In this document: positions 16,998-26,676 of the stretch, one piece after another
Layout of the letters: every line of letters begins with the position of its first letter
Numbering within the stretch: position 1 is the first letter of the stretch
Assembly: GCA_964512995.1 (NCBI GenBank)
Contig: CAZELM010000019.1
Span: 23,258 to 87,257, forward strand
DNA length: 64,000 nt
Source: CAZELM01 sp964512995
GTDB lineage: Bacteria > CSSED10-310
Direction of reading: 5' to 3'
Notes under the pieces: generated by a model
What the model saw: only the letters and a program-made list of their open reading frames with translations
The model's database searches: none
Told to the model about the DNA's origin: nothing
Position numbers and translations under genes: made by a program

Positions 16998-19949
16998 ATG
17001 AAATGGATTGGCATAATCTTATGTTTTTGTCTGATCGTCATGCCGACATTCGGCAGCATCATCATGGTACCCGATGAACAGCCCAATATTCAGGCAGGCA
17101 TTGATGCCGCATTCAACAATGACACGGTCTTGATATCAGATGGGATATATACCGGTACCGGCAATACCAATCTTCAGTTCTTCGGCAAGGCAATCCGGGT
17201 GATGTCGGAGCATGGCCCGGACGTTTGTATCATTGATGGAGAAGGTACCGAACAGGGATTCCGGTTTGACCATGGGGAAAGCAAGTTCTCCGTGTTATCT
17301 GGAGTGACCATTCGGAACTGTATATCGGACCGGGGTGGTGCCATATTCTGTGCCAACGCTTCTCCATCGATTTCTCAATGTATCATTGAAAACAATATCG
17401 CCCAATATGGTGGAGGCATCTATAGTGAGCTTCAGGCGCCATTCATCTCTTTCAGTACAATCCGGGACAACACGGCATCGGATGCTGGAGGCGGTATCTA
17501 TTGTTCGAGAATCGCTACAATGCAGATATCCACGAATCTCATCACAGAAAACACGGCCGGGACTTCATCCATCGCCGGGATAGGGGGAGGGATTTATCTG
17601 GAGCAGATAACAGAATCGGTGAGTTTCTTCAACAACACCATCGATAACAACCACGCGCAGGGTTCTCCAGGCAATCCCGGTATGGGCGGTGGCATTGCCG
17701 CACACCATATCAATTCAACCACCATCCAGAACTGTATCCTGTCGAATAATACTGCAGAGCAAGGAGCTGGTCTCCACATGTCTGACTGCACCGCAAAATC
17801 CCTCGTCTACTCTGATATCTTCAACAATGCACTGGATGGCATCAGCCCGGATGTCACGTGTATCGATACAGCTCCCTTATTTGTATCCGGAATATTGGGA
17901 AATTATTATTTGAGTCACATTGATGCGGATCAAGCAATAGACAGTCCATGTGTGAACGCGGGCCAACCGGACTCATCCACTATGTGTTTCAGTTACACCG
18001 GATCGAATATATGCCTGAATCAGACAACCACACGGACTGATCATGTGGCGGATCTCGGGTTATCCGATATCGGATTCCACTATCTGCCTTTCGAATCGCA
18101 GCCATTCACGCCCACCCCCCTTCCAACCCCGACATCAAGCCCCACCTCGATCCCCACATCCGGCGCCGCACAATTTTGGGGAGTTCATTATACGGCTTGG
18201 GAACCGGGATTACTCCCGGAGTCCAGTTGTTGGAAACCACTCCATGATGGGATATCCGAAGCGATTGAATCGGCTGAAATCTGCAGTGAACATCCGGCAT
18301 CCGGATCCTGTGCATTGTGTTGTGACTTTCATCTGATGGGTCAGCCTTCTCAGAATGCATCCGGAGAAGTCATGGTTGATCTGCTGTATTGCCCGCCGGT
18401 TTGTGATCTCTCATCCTGCATTGATGCGCCCATCGACCTCTCGGGAACCGATGTTTCAGTAACCGTCCACTGTCCAACCGGTCTCGGTGGTGCTCCCGAC
18501 GCGGAAAATTTCCTGCAACTTTTTGCCAAGGATATCCATGGTGAGTATCACCTGGGAGTGGCAGTGAATGCACGGCAAGGCGGCATCTATCAACTCCACC
18601 TGAACGACAAAAATCGATCTTCAGCCGACCTGACCCGTATCCGATATCTGGGTGTGAAGATCGGAGCTAACGCCAATTGGGCGGGAGAAGTTAGGGGTTC
18701 ACTCACGATCGATGACATCGATTGGATGGCTTCGGATGAGGATGCATGTCACCCGAAATATGGATTTGAAACAACTGCATGCACAGGATTCAACGAGATG
18801 TTAGAAGCCAATATCGGTGCGGTGTCACTGGTGGTCACCTGGTATATGGAAACGGCTTGCTCAAACGAAATCCAGGATATCCCGGCCATGCGTCCCAGTG
18901 ATGTGGAGTTGATCGAGACGATCAACCGGATGCCGACCGGTACAAAAACAATGCTCAAACCCCATGTTGACGTTCTTTCGGAATGTCCGACTCCATGTAC
19001 AACATCGGATCTCTGGAGAGGTCATATCTGTCCGGCGGATGTTGAATTGTGGTTCCAGAGCTATTCCGACTTCATTCTCCATTATGCCCAACTGGCAGAA
19101 CAAAACAGTGTGGATATGTTGTGTATCGGGACTGAGTTGCAAAGCATGACGAATTTAGCCAATATCCCCCGATGGGCTGTTTTGACTCAGCAGATTCGAG
19201 AGGTGTATTCGGGATATCTGACATATGCTGCGAACTGGACGGAATACCGCTTCATTGAACATTCATTCTGGTTTCCTCTGGATTATGCCGGAATCAACGC
19301 ATTCTTTCCCCTGTCTGCCAGTATCGATCCGCCCATGAATGAAATTCGACTCGCATGGATGAGCAATAAGCAGAAAATCGAAAGTTGGCATTCAGATATT
19401 CAAAAACCGGTTCTGTTTACGGAGATTGGTTATGGCAGTCATGATTATGCGGCTGCCGAACCATCGGAAGTATGTTTTCCGGATTGCCCTCACAATCCCA
19501 ACTGCGATCTCCAACGCCGATGTGCGGAAGCCGCACTGCTCGAATTCAGCAACTACCCGTGGTTTTGCGGACTTTTCTGGTGGAACTGGAATCCAATGGG
19601 GGATTTTGGTGGTTGTTGTGATACATCCCACTCGCCACAACATAAACCAGTTATGGGTGTGTTTTCTGACTATTTCCCGACATTCACACCGACTCCAGAT
19701 GCCACATCCACACCAACACCATCACCGACACCATCATGTTTCCATCATGGAGATGTGACCCTGGATGGCTCGGTAACGGCCGGAGACGCTCAGCTTTCGT
19801 TCTGGATTGCCATGGGTCTTTATACGCCGACACATCAGGAGTTCTGCGCTGCGGATTGTACCGGCGATGATTCGGTAACCGCAGGAGATGCACAGTTGGT
19901 TTTCTACCGGGCGATGAGTCTCGGATCGTGTGTGGATCCTCTGGAATAA
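16998..19949 (+). CDS. Secreted beta-helix / GH113-like glycoside hydrolase with dockerin-like module
   Basis: 983 residues, ATG 16998 with GAGAGGA upstream. Order: signal peptide (MKWIGIILCFCLIVMPTFGS); right-handed beta-helix to about residue 340 (many GGGIY turns); short TPT linker; Cys-rich carbohydrate-binding-like domain of about 190 residues; catalytic domain resembling GH113 beta-mannanases (KPHVD, WRGHI, YAQLAEQNSVDMLCIGTE, LTYAANWTEYRF, PVLFTEIGYGS, GLFWWNWNP); second TPT linker; dockerin-like pair of EF loops ending CVDPLE. Glu of IGTE and of FTEIGY would be acid/base and nucleophile. It probably degrades an extracellular polysaccharide. The beta-helix resembles the second one of the protein at 36659. 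Substrate is inferred only from family resemblance. Confidence 0.83.
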   Translation: MKWIGIILCFCLIVMPTFGSIIMVPDEQPNIQAGIDAAFNNDTVLISDGIYTGTGNTNLQFFGKAIRVMSEHGPDVCIIDGEGTEQGFRFDHGESKFSVLSGVTIRNCISDRGGAIFCANASPSISQCIIENNIAQYGGGIYSELQAPFISFSTIRDNTASDAGGGIYCSRIATMQISTNLITENTAGTSSIAGIGGGIYLEQITESVSFFNNTIDNNHAQGSPGNPGMGGGIAAHHINSTTIQNCILSNNTAEQGAGLHMSDCTAKSLVYSDIFNNALDGISPDVTCIDTAPLFVSGILGNYYLSHIDADQAIDSPCVNAGQPDSSTMCFSYTGSNICLNQTTTRTDHVADLGLSDIGFHYLPFESQPFTPTPLPTPTSSPTSIPTSGAAQFWGVHYTAWEPGLLPESSCWKPLHDGISEAIESAEICSEHPASGSCALCCDFHLMGQPSQNASGEVMVDLLYCPPVCDLSSCIDAPIDLSGTDVSVTVHCPTGLGGAPDAENFLQLFAKDIHGEYHLGVAVNARQGGIYQLHLNDKNRSSADLTRIRYLGVKIGANANWAGEVRGSLTIDDIDWMASDEDACHPKYGFETTACTGFNEMLEANIGAVSLVVTWYMETACSNEIQDIPAMRPSDVELIETINRMPTGTKTMLKPHVDVLSECPTPCTTSDLWRGHICPADVELWFQSYSDFILHYAQLAEQNSVDMLCIGTELQSMTNLANIPRWAVLTQQIREVYSGYLTYAANWTEYRFIEHSFWFPLDYAGINAFFPLSASIDPPMNEIRLAWMSNKQKIESWHSDIQKPVLFTEIGYGSHDYAAAEPSEVCFPDCPHNPNCDLQRRCAEAALLEFSNYPWFCGLFWWNWNPMGDFGGCCDTSHSPQHKPVMGVFSDYFPTFTPTPDATSTPTPSPTPSCFHHGDVTLDGSVTAGDAQLSFWIAMGLYTPTHQEFCAADCTGDDSVTAGDAQLVFYRAMSLGSCVDPLE

Positions 19950-20021
19950 GACCGTTTTCGTATTCCAAAATTGCGATCAAACGCGCAGTCAGAAGGCTCC
20001 TGGATCGAAATCAAGTGCGTT

Positions 20022-21287
20022 TCAGTCTGTCAGATAATAAGCTTGAAGGATCTGCTGAAACTCCGATTCCGTAACGATCGGGGCCGGTACATTCTGACCC
20101 GACATGAGATTGAATATATCCCATTGATACGTCTTGTATGTCCGTGAGTTGAAATCGTAGATATCGCGATAGCGATCCCGGAAGCCGATAACATGGCCGA
20201 ACTCATGCGCAGCGGTTTCGGGATCGACATGATAACTCAGTTCCGTGTCAGACAGCCAGGTTTCCGTTTCGGCTGCGCCACCGATACGGATACGAATACG
20301 CTCCGTATCTTCCGAACGAATGGCTTCAGAGATCCGCACTTCAACGCTCATACGAAACGGAATACCTTGAACATACCCGGACCAGTATTTTTCGATTCCA
20401 TTGCGAATGATATCTGCGACCGATTGCCGAGCGCCCTCACCAAATAGCTCCATCAACACCACGCAGTGGTATCCTTCGGAAGTCAATGTAACGGACATTC
20501 CCGCTTTTTTTTGAAGTTTTCCATCATAGTACCAATCGTATACCGTCTGCTTGGCTTTCAGACAGGCCGATATCGTCTCATGATCACTGGGAATCACATG
20601 ATAAAGATCCTGAAGTATGGATGGATCCGGAGATGAGGTTTCCAGATAAGCCCGAAGCAATTCGATTTCCTGTTGAAGTTGTCTGGGAGAGGCATCTTCC
20701 AGCAGCCACGGGCCTTTCCGGCACCATTCATCCCAGTTTTTCAGCCGCTGGAGATAATGTCGGTGAAGTGAGATCGTATCATTGATCCGTTCTTCCGTAT
20801 CCCGTAACCGGGTTGTTTCCTCTATAGGGGTATTTCCATCCGGATATTTCAATTGAGTTTCCCGAATGGAGATGGAAAATGTCTGTATCCAATTCGCCAA
20901 TACACTGCAAATCTGATCTTGAAGGATTGACCACCCGAATTCATTGGTTTTGATCCATCCGGTATTCTGCCATTCCTCAATCTCGGCGACGGTGTAGGTT
21001 TTTTTATACTTCGCAGCCGTGAAAGCTGGAGGAGCGGTATAACCTTTCATTTTCTGGAGGATCCGGTGATTCGCCGCCATATTTTCCGCTGCACAATCCA
21101 ACTCACGATCCAGGCGAACCGCCAGCACATCGTTGGAAAAATGGATATCGATCAGAAAAGGATCAATCGGGAAAACTGTGGCAAAGGCAGGAGCATCGGT
21201 GAACAGCAGACATAGCACGATGATTCGTTTGACATGACAGTTCCGATCCGGAAAATATACTATCCATGAAAATGGAACCCGACTCAT
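20022..21287 (-). CDS. Secreted zinc metalloprotease-like protein (metzincin-type HExxHxxGxxD)
   Basis: 421 residues. A hydrophobic export segment (RIIVLCLLFTDAPAFA) lies near the N-terminus. The motif HEFGHVIGFRD (H361, E362, H365, D371) is a zinc site with Asp as third ligand, and NLMSG (M395) could be the Met-turn. The middle of the protein is charged and helical with no recognisable domain. AGGA upstream of ATG 21287 supports this start, although it leaves about 18 polar residues before the signal. It is monocistronic, tail to tail with the GH113-like gene. Protease activity is inferred from the motif alone. Confidence 0.7.
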   Translation of the reverse strand: MSRVPFSWIVYFPDRNCHVKRIIVLCLLFTDAPAFATVFPIDPFLIDIHFSNDVLAVRLDRELDCAAENMAANHRILQKMKGYTAPPAFTAAKYKKTYTVAEIEEWQNTGWIKTNEFGWSILQDQICSVLANWIQTFSISIRETQLKYPDGNTPIEETTRLRDTEERINDTISLHRHYLQRLKNWDEWCRKGPWLLEDASPRQLQQEIELLRAYLETSSPDPSILQDLYHVIPSDHETISACLKAKQTVYDWYYDGKLQKKAGMSVTLTSEGYHCVVLMELFGEGARQSVADIIRNGIEKYWSGYVQGIPFRMSVEVRISEAIRSEDTERIRIRIGGAAETETWLSDTELSYHVDPETAAHEFGHVIGFRDRYRDIYDFNSRTYKTYQWDIFNLMSGQNVPAPIVTESEFQQILQAYYLTD

Positions 21288-21555
21288 ATTTCATCCTGTA
21301 TGGTGATTACAGTCTGGCGATAACCCAACCTCTGTATCGATCATCGGCGCGGTGTCAGAATCGACCGAAGGATTCCACAACACACCTTCCACCGGCGAAA
21401 TCATACCACGGCATCAAATAAATCGAAAAGATATATGGGGCAGGTTTCCGCATGATCTTGTGATTGACATTTTTTCCCTGATAATGGATGATGATGGATA
21501 TGGGAGCTGCATAGATCTATCTAAGATGAACGCACTGAAAAGAAAGGAAATCCGC

Positions 21556-21765
21556 ATGAAATATGGAGCAAGAAACAACATATCTGCGAAAGTGATCTCG
21601 ATAAAAAAAGACGAAATCATGTCTTTGATAAAATTTGAGATCACCGGTCTGTCGGAGATGGCATCTGTGATCACTTCGGAATCCGTAGAAGATCTGGAAC
21701 TCCAGGTTGGCGATGAAGTCCAACTGATCATCAAAGCGATCCATGTTCTGCCCGCCAAGAAATGA
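21556..21765 (+). CDS. Molbindin-type TOBE (Mop) domain protein
   Basis: 69 residues, the usual length for a single Mop domain. The sequence (MKYGARNNISAKVISIKKDE, LIKFEITGLSEMASVITSESVEDL, GDEVQLIIKAIHVLPAK) matches small molybdate/tungstate-binding TOBE proteins, which store or buffer the oxyanion in the cytoplasm. AAAGGA eight bases before ATG 21556 fixes the start; a longer frame from 21352 is open but not family-like. No molybdate transporter is nearby. Confidence 0.87.
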   Translation: MKYGARNNISAKVISIKKDEIMSLIKFEITGLSEMASVITSESVEDLELQVGDEVQLIIKAIHVLPAKK

Positions 21766-22021
21766 ACTTTCACATTTCTTGGTTTGCTCTTCACCACGGA
21801 AGGTGACTTTCCCGGTTCATCGTTTTTCCATGTCTCTTCCTTGAATCTGGGCGAGATCAAATGATTTTGCGTTACACTCTCAAGGGAGATGGTTTTGTGT
21901 GATCAACTCACAGGACCTGCTTAACCTGAATTGAAAGAATCCGGACCGATTGTCGTCAGTTCCAATATGAATATCACAGCAAATCATCAGGATTGACTGC
22001 GTTACTCTGGAGGAGAGTTTT

Positions 22022-25000
22022 GTGGAATACCTGTACGATGCTCTGACTCACATGATGACTCTCCCCATCAAAGTGTTTCATTATCAAATTATCAAAAGGC
22101 ATCCGGAGTTGTTACACGAACCAGGCTCAATCGTACTGGAAGAGCTGCGGTCAAAAGCGATCAAATGCATTTCCAGCAGCTCTCTGAAAGCACTCTCTCG
22201 ATTATATGCATTGAAGGACTTGTTGGAGAGATGCCGGTCGATGGGCGTTCTGAGAGGAATATTCGGAGCCGGAGAAACAAAGATACTCCCACAGATGCTG
22301 AAATATCCTGCGGACATCGAAAAACGACTCTATGATATATTTGCTACTGATCAATCACGGGATATCGATGAGCGAATTTCGTACATTGAGGGCATTCTGC
22401 TGCGACTGGATATAAACTATCACAGATTGTTATGGATCGAGTTGCATCAGCACATTGCGTTATTGCTTCTTCAACGTCTGGACCGAACCCAAACACAGAG
22501 TTTTGACGACGCCATTCGATTATGTAACTTGATACTGCAATGGTGTCCGGTGACCTTCAGCCCATATATCTGGGCGGATGTGAAAGAAATCCATGCTTAT
22601 GCGCTCCAAAATATCCAGATTGGTATCCGTGTCGAAAATATCGAAAAATCACTCGCGATTCTCAATGATATTCTGATGGTTCGAACAAAGGGCTCGCTTC
22701 CTTTGGAGTGGGCTCGGACGATGATACTGCTCGGTAATGGCTATCAGATACGCCAGCAAGGTTCCCCCTCTGAAAACCTGGACGCTGCGATCAAGGCGTA
22801 TCATGATGCATTGACTGTTTTCACGCGGGAAACGATGCCTTATGAGTGGGTATCGGGAATGATCAGTCTCGGCTCTATATATATCTATCACCCCAAGCAA
22901 GGGCGTCCCGAAGATCTGGAACTGGGGATTTCAATTTTCGAGAAAATACTGACAGTTCTTACTCCGGAAATGGACGCCAATGAATATGCTCGAGCTCTGT
23001 TTTGTATTGGAGAAGCCTATCAGAAATGGCAGGCCGGTGATCTCGCAAATATCCGGGAACGCTCCATCCGGGCGTATCATACAGCCCTGAAGGTCTGTCC
23101 CAAAGAGACAGCTCCCGTGAATTGGGCACGAATAAAAAGTCGGCTGGCCACGGCCTATACCAAACGACTGATCGGTGACCGTGCCGAGAATATTGAAATT
23201 GCCATTGCATTGTATCAGGAAGCATTGGAAATCAGAGACCGGAGAACAATGCAGGTTGACTGGGCCAGCACGACCAATGATTTGGCTAATGCGTATTATT
23301 TCCGGGAACGCGGGGAGAGAGCAGACAATATCGAAAAAGCCATCGAATTGTATCACAAGACGCTCACTGTACGAACACTCCGGTCCACACCCGATGACTG
23401 GGCATCTACGATGCATAATCTGGGTGTCGCATATCGAGAAAGAAACTACGGCTCCCGAAAGGAAAATCTTTTAAAAGCAATCGAATGTTTCAATAACGCG
23501 TTGAATGTAAGACAAAGGGATTCCGCACCGGATCACTGGGTGTACACAAAATACAATCTGATTCTGGCCAATTATGCCTACCATCAGAAAAGTCCTGATA
23601 TAACCGCCCAATGTATTGACGAACTGGAGGAATGTCTCGGCGTATTGGCTCGGTTTGTTTTTCCAATCCGCAGGATAAACATGCTACGCGATCTTGCTGA
23701 TCTTCTGATGGCAAATGAAAACTGGGAGAAAGCCGCTGCCGTTTTTGAAGAAATTCATGAAATAAACATCATACTAAAAGCACGCGAATTAACCGTGGAA
23801 TCCCAGTCCGACCGTATCAGAAGAACAGACAAGATTTATGCTGCCGCAGCGTATTGCTATGATCGGCTGGGACGATTCGATCAGTCGATCTGCTGGCTGG
23901 AAAGAGGGAAAACGCAGGTATTACGGGATCGAACAGCCAAAGATCAAGCATTGTTCCACAAGTTACGACATGAAGATTCGATGCAATATCGTATGATATT
24001 AAAGAAGTTATCGTTTTTAAATGCCCAGATCGATCGAACGGATTATTTCGTTCATATTTCCGATATGATCAAACAAGCCCAGAACGAGCTGACCGCACTT
24101 ACTGCACATATCCGGCAATATCTTCCGGATTTCCTGTCATCCGGAATGGATTACAGCAATATCAAGAATCTGCTCGCGATCGATGGAGCCAAAGCTTTTA
24201 TCATATTTAACATCACATCATATGGATCATCGGTTTCGATTCTGGCTGGAAAACCCGACGATCCCATTGAACGAACCTTCTTTTTAAATCACTTTACGGA
24301 GATGTCATTGAAAGAGATTCTGGAACGATGGGGGAATGCGCATCGTGTGTTGGCGAATGAATTTCGAACGTGTTCGGGGATTACGGATCTCGATTTCGGG
24401 CGATCGGTCGAAATCAAAGAGTGCGCGATACTGGCGTGGCAGAACACGGTTACGAAACTGCTTCAGGAACTCTATGCAATGTTGTTCGTTCCAATCCGGC
24501 ATGTTCTCGAAACCCTGAAACCCAAACAACTTGTCCTGATCACGCACCATGCGCTACATATTCTTCCGCTGTATCTGATTCCACTGGCTGGATATGGCAA
24601 GAAACAGTATCTGATCGATTTCTATGAAGTCATTCAGGCTCCCTCTTTTCATTTCCTGCAATCAGCGCATCCATCTTCTGGCAGCTCCTATCGGTCTTTC
24701 ATGGGTATAGGTAATCCGATCGGAGATCTCCCGGGAGCGGACTTGGAAATCGAAATTGCATCGACATTTTTCAGGGAAGCCGAAATCATTGCCGGAGAAA
24801 ATGCCACGATTTCTGTGATAAAGAAAAAAGCACCTGCATTTGATATCCTTCATCTTGCCTGTCACGGTGTTCCGGATCTGATCGATATCAACAATTCTTA
24901 TCTGTTGTTGGCTGCGGAGAATACTGAACAACGACCGATCAGTCGGCGTGAGGAAACACGTGAGGGAAGTATCCGGAGGTCATCGGATGGACTTCCGCTC

Positions 25001-25507
25001 CAGATCACCCGTGGTGCTGGAAATGGCGAAATAGAGACCATTTTTTATGATTCAGCAGGCCATGTTCATACGCATCTGATCAAATACGAAGATGGACACA
25101 TGTATCTTCTGTCCCCCGTCTCCAATACTCATCCCCGGGTCATCCTGGGTGAAGCCTGGACATTGCATGATATATTGCGAAATCTGACGCTTAACGAAAC
25201 CAAACTGGTGGTATTGGCAGCATGTGAATCCGGACCGATCATCCTGGGAGCTCTGCCTGATGAATATATGAGCTTATCGGCTGGATTTCTGGCGGCTGGC
25301 GTTAGCACCGTCGTCCATACGCTCTGGGCGGTAGATGATTGGAGCACCTATCTTCTGATGCGCCAATTTTATCATTACCTTATCAATGAACATTTATCTC
25401 CCATCCATTCTCTGCGGAAAGCTCAACGATATCTCCGATCGATTCCGGGATATGAAAGCTTTTTCTACTGGGGAGCTTTCCAGGTTTCCGGAAGCAGTGA
25501 TTCGTAA
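22022..25507 (+). CDS. TPR-CHAT protein: TPR array with C-terminal caspase-like CHAT protease domain
   Basis: 1161 residues, GTG start at 22022 behind GGAGGAG. Residues about 150-620 are tetratricopeptide-like repeats of roughly 50 residues, several with the pattern RAENIEIAIALYQEALEIR or WASTMHNLGVAYRER. The C-terminal third is a CHAT domain (clan CD) with both catalytic residues in their usual setting: H948 in LHLACHG and C1068 in LVVLAACESG. The segment LPLYLIPL before it is also typical. An insertion of some 60 residues separates the His and Cys blocks. No signal peptide or membrane helix is seen, so it is cytoplasmic. A sigma factor and a zinc-finger protein follow on the same strand after 569 bases. 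TPR-CHAT proteins include Csx29, the protease activated by type III-E CRISPR, but no cas gene is present here. Confidence 0.9.
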   Translation: MEYLYDALTHMMTLPIKVFHYQIIKRHPELLHEPGSIVLEELRSKAIKCISSSSLKALSRLYALKDLLERCRSMGVLRGIFGAGETKILPQMLKYPADIEKRLYDIFATDQSRDIDERISYIEGILLRLDINYHRLLWIELHQHIALLLLQRLDRTQTQSFDDAIRLCNLILQWCPVTFSPYIWADVKEIHAYALQNIQIGIRVENIEKSLAILNDILMVRTKGSLPLEWARTMILLGNGYQIRQQGSPSENLDAAIKAYHDALTVFTRETMPYEWVSGMISLGSIYIYHPKQGRPEDLELGISIFEKILTVLTPEMDANEYARALFCIGEAYQKWQAGDLANIRERSIRAYHTALKVCPKETAPVNWARIKSRLATAYTKRLIGDRAENIEIAIALYQEALEIRDRRTMQVDWASTTNDLANAYYFRERGERADNIEKAIELYHKTLTVRTLRSTPDDWASTMHNLGVAYRERNYGSRKENLLKAIECFNNALNVRQRDSAPDHWVYTKYNLILANYAYHQKSPDITAQCIDELEECLGVLARFVFPIRRINMLRDLADLLMANENWEKAAAVFEEIHEINIILKARELTVESQSDRIRRTDKIYAAAAYCYDRLGRFDQSICWLERGKTQVLRDRTAKDQALFHKLRHEDSMQYRMILKKLSFLNAQIDRTDYFVHISDMIKQAQNELTALTAHIRQYLPDFLSSGMDYSNIKNLLAIDGAKAFIIFNITSYGSSVSILAGKPDDPIERTFFLNHFTEMSLKEILERWGNAHRVLANEFRTCSGITDLDFGRSVEIKECAILAWQNTVTKLLQELYAMLFVPIRHVLETLKPKQLVLITHHALHILPLYLIPLAGYGKKQYLIDFYEVIQAPSFHFLQSAHPSSGSSYRSFMGIGNPIGDLPGADLEIEIASTFFREAEIIAGENATISVIKKKAPAFDILHLACHGVPDLIDINNSYLLLAAENTEQRPISRREETREGSIRRSSDGLPLQITRGAGNGEIETIFYDSAGHVHTHLIKYEDGHMYLLSPVSNTHPRVILGEAWTLHDILRNLTLNETKLVVLAACESGPIILGALPDEYMSLSAGFLAAGVSTVVHTLWAVDDWSTYLLMRQFYHYLINEHLSPIHSLRKAQRYLRSIPGYESFFYWGAFQVSGSSDS

Positions 25508-26076
25508 TTACCGTACCAGTGGGGGAGGCCAGCGCACCTGACTATCCTCAGGCAGTTCCTGAGGATGTAACAGGACCCATGGAATGTGACCGGCATCGGA
25601 GGGAAATAAATACTCATCGAGCTCCAATTCCATCCCATTCAGATATGAAAACTCATTCAACAGATGCTTTTTCTGTAACATACGTTGTGTCTCATTCCCT
25701 AGTGTCTGTCATCCAGTAAAACCTGAATCTGTCTAATCGCACCATTGATCCACTCCAACAGCGGTAGACAGTCGAAAAAATTTATATAAAGCCGAAGTTA
25801 TCCGGCACATAAACGAAATTATCAATATCATAACGGCATGCAGGAGTATTATTCATTGAACATTATTATATCAACAGCAAGATAAAAGTAAAGGTAATGC
25901 CAGACGAAGAACCATTTTCATATGCAGGCTTCCGCTCAAACCTGATTGGATTGATTTTAAAACACAACACGATATATAAAAAAAAGGACTTCAGTCAGAC
26001 AAAAATGCGAGACCAAACCGTTTTTCAATAAACGGCGATATTGACGCTGACCAATTTTTAAGTGGAACCGAACCGA
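25508..26076. other. Long gap between the CHAT gene and the sigma gene
   Basis: A perfect 9-bp hairpin (ATCCTCAGG, loop CAGTT, CCTGAGGAT; 25544-25566) stands 37 bases after the CHAT stop but lacks a following T-run. From about 25740 to 26040 the sequence is very AT-rich with no open frame of note and probably holds the promoter of the sigma gene. No tRNA or repeat is visible. Confidence 0.5.
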
Positions 26077-26676
26077 ATGAGTGGAGATGATTCAGAAAAA
26101 AATCCATTGTTTCAAAGGCTATTGGAAGATTTCCCGGAAGCCTTCACCGAGTTTTATAACTCATACAAGCACAATGTCCTGAAAATGAATATCCGATTAT
26201 TGCGCGATATCATGCTGGCTGAAAATGTGACAGCAGATTGCTTTTTAAAATTATACAAGGACCGGAATCAGATTTTACCCACTATTTCGAATATGCAACA
26301 TCTGGTCGCCTTTTTTTATAAGATGAACAAAAACAGATGTCTGGATGTACTTCGTCAGGAAATGAAGAGATCTCCGGAACCAGAAAAAGACTTTGGACGG
26401 GAGCGGGAAAACCGGCGAACTCATGGTGAACAACAAACCGCTCTTTATGATGGCACCCGCGTCTTGTTATCGTTACAAATGGCCGATTGTCTGGCGAAAA
26501 TTCCACTTCCGACACGTATGATTGTCATACAGAAAATCGTTTTTGGATATACGTTTATCGAAATCGCCAAACAGCTTCAGTATGCAACCAACAATCAGGG
26601 GATCAAAAAAGTGGAGCGAATTTTACGACAGGGGCTGGCTCAACTGACATCCTGTTTGAAGGGAAAAAGCAAATGA
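26077..26676 (+). CDS. ECF-like sigma factor (divergent)
   Basis: 199 residues from ATG 26077; a GTG at 26062 is an alternative. Region 2 is recognisable but divergent (FPEAFTEFYNSYKHNVL, AENVTADCFLKLYKD, MQHLVAFFYKMNKNRCLDVLRQE). Region 4 covers the last 60 residues (LAKIPLPTRMIVIQKIVFGYTFIEIAKQL, GIKKVERILRQGLAQL). It would recruit RNA polymerase to a small regulon. Its stop overlaps the start of the next gene (ATGA), and that gene has an anti-sigma-like zinc motif. The CHAT protease-like gene lies upstream on the same strand. Confidence 0.8.
   Translation: MSGDDSEKNPLFQRLLEDFPEAFTEFYNSYKHNVLKMNIRLLRDIMLAENVTADCFLKLYKDRNQILPTISNMQHLVAFFYKMNKNRCLDVLRQEMKRSPEPEKDFGRERENRRTHGEQQTALYDGTRVLLSLQMADCLAKIPLPTRMIVIQKIVFGYTFIEIAKQLQYATNNQGIKKVERILRQGLAQLTSCLKGKSK

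Noticed and set aside
16998..19949. Cellulosome component
   Set aside because: Dockerin-like modules are present, but no cohesin or scaffoldin is in the window, so cellulosome assembly is not supported.
25544..25566. Terminator after the CHAT gene
   Set aside because: Perfect 9-bp hairpin but no T-run follows on either strand; kept only as a note within the gap.
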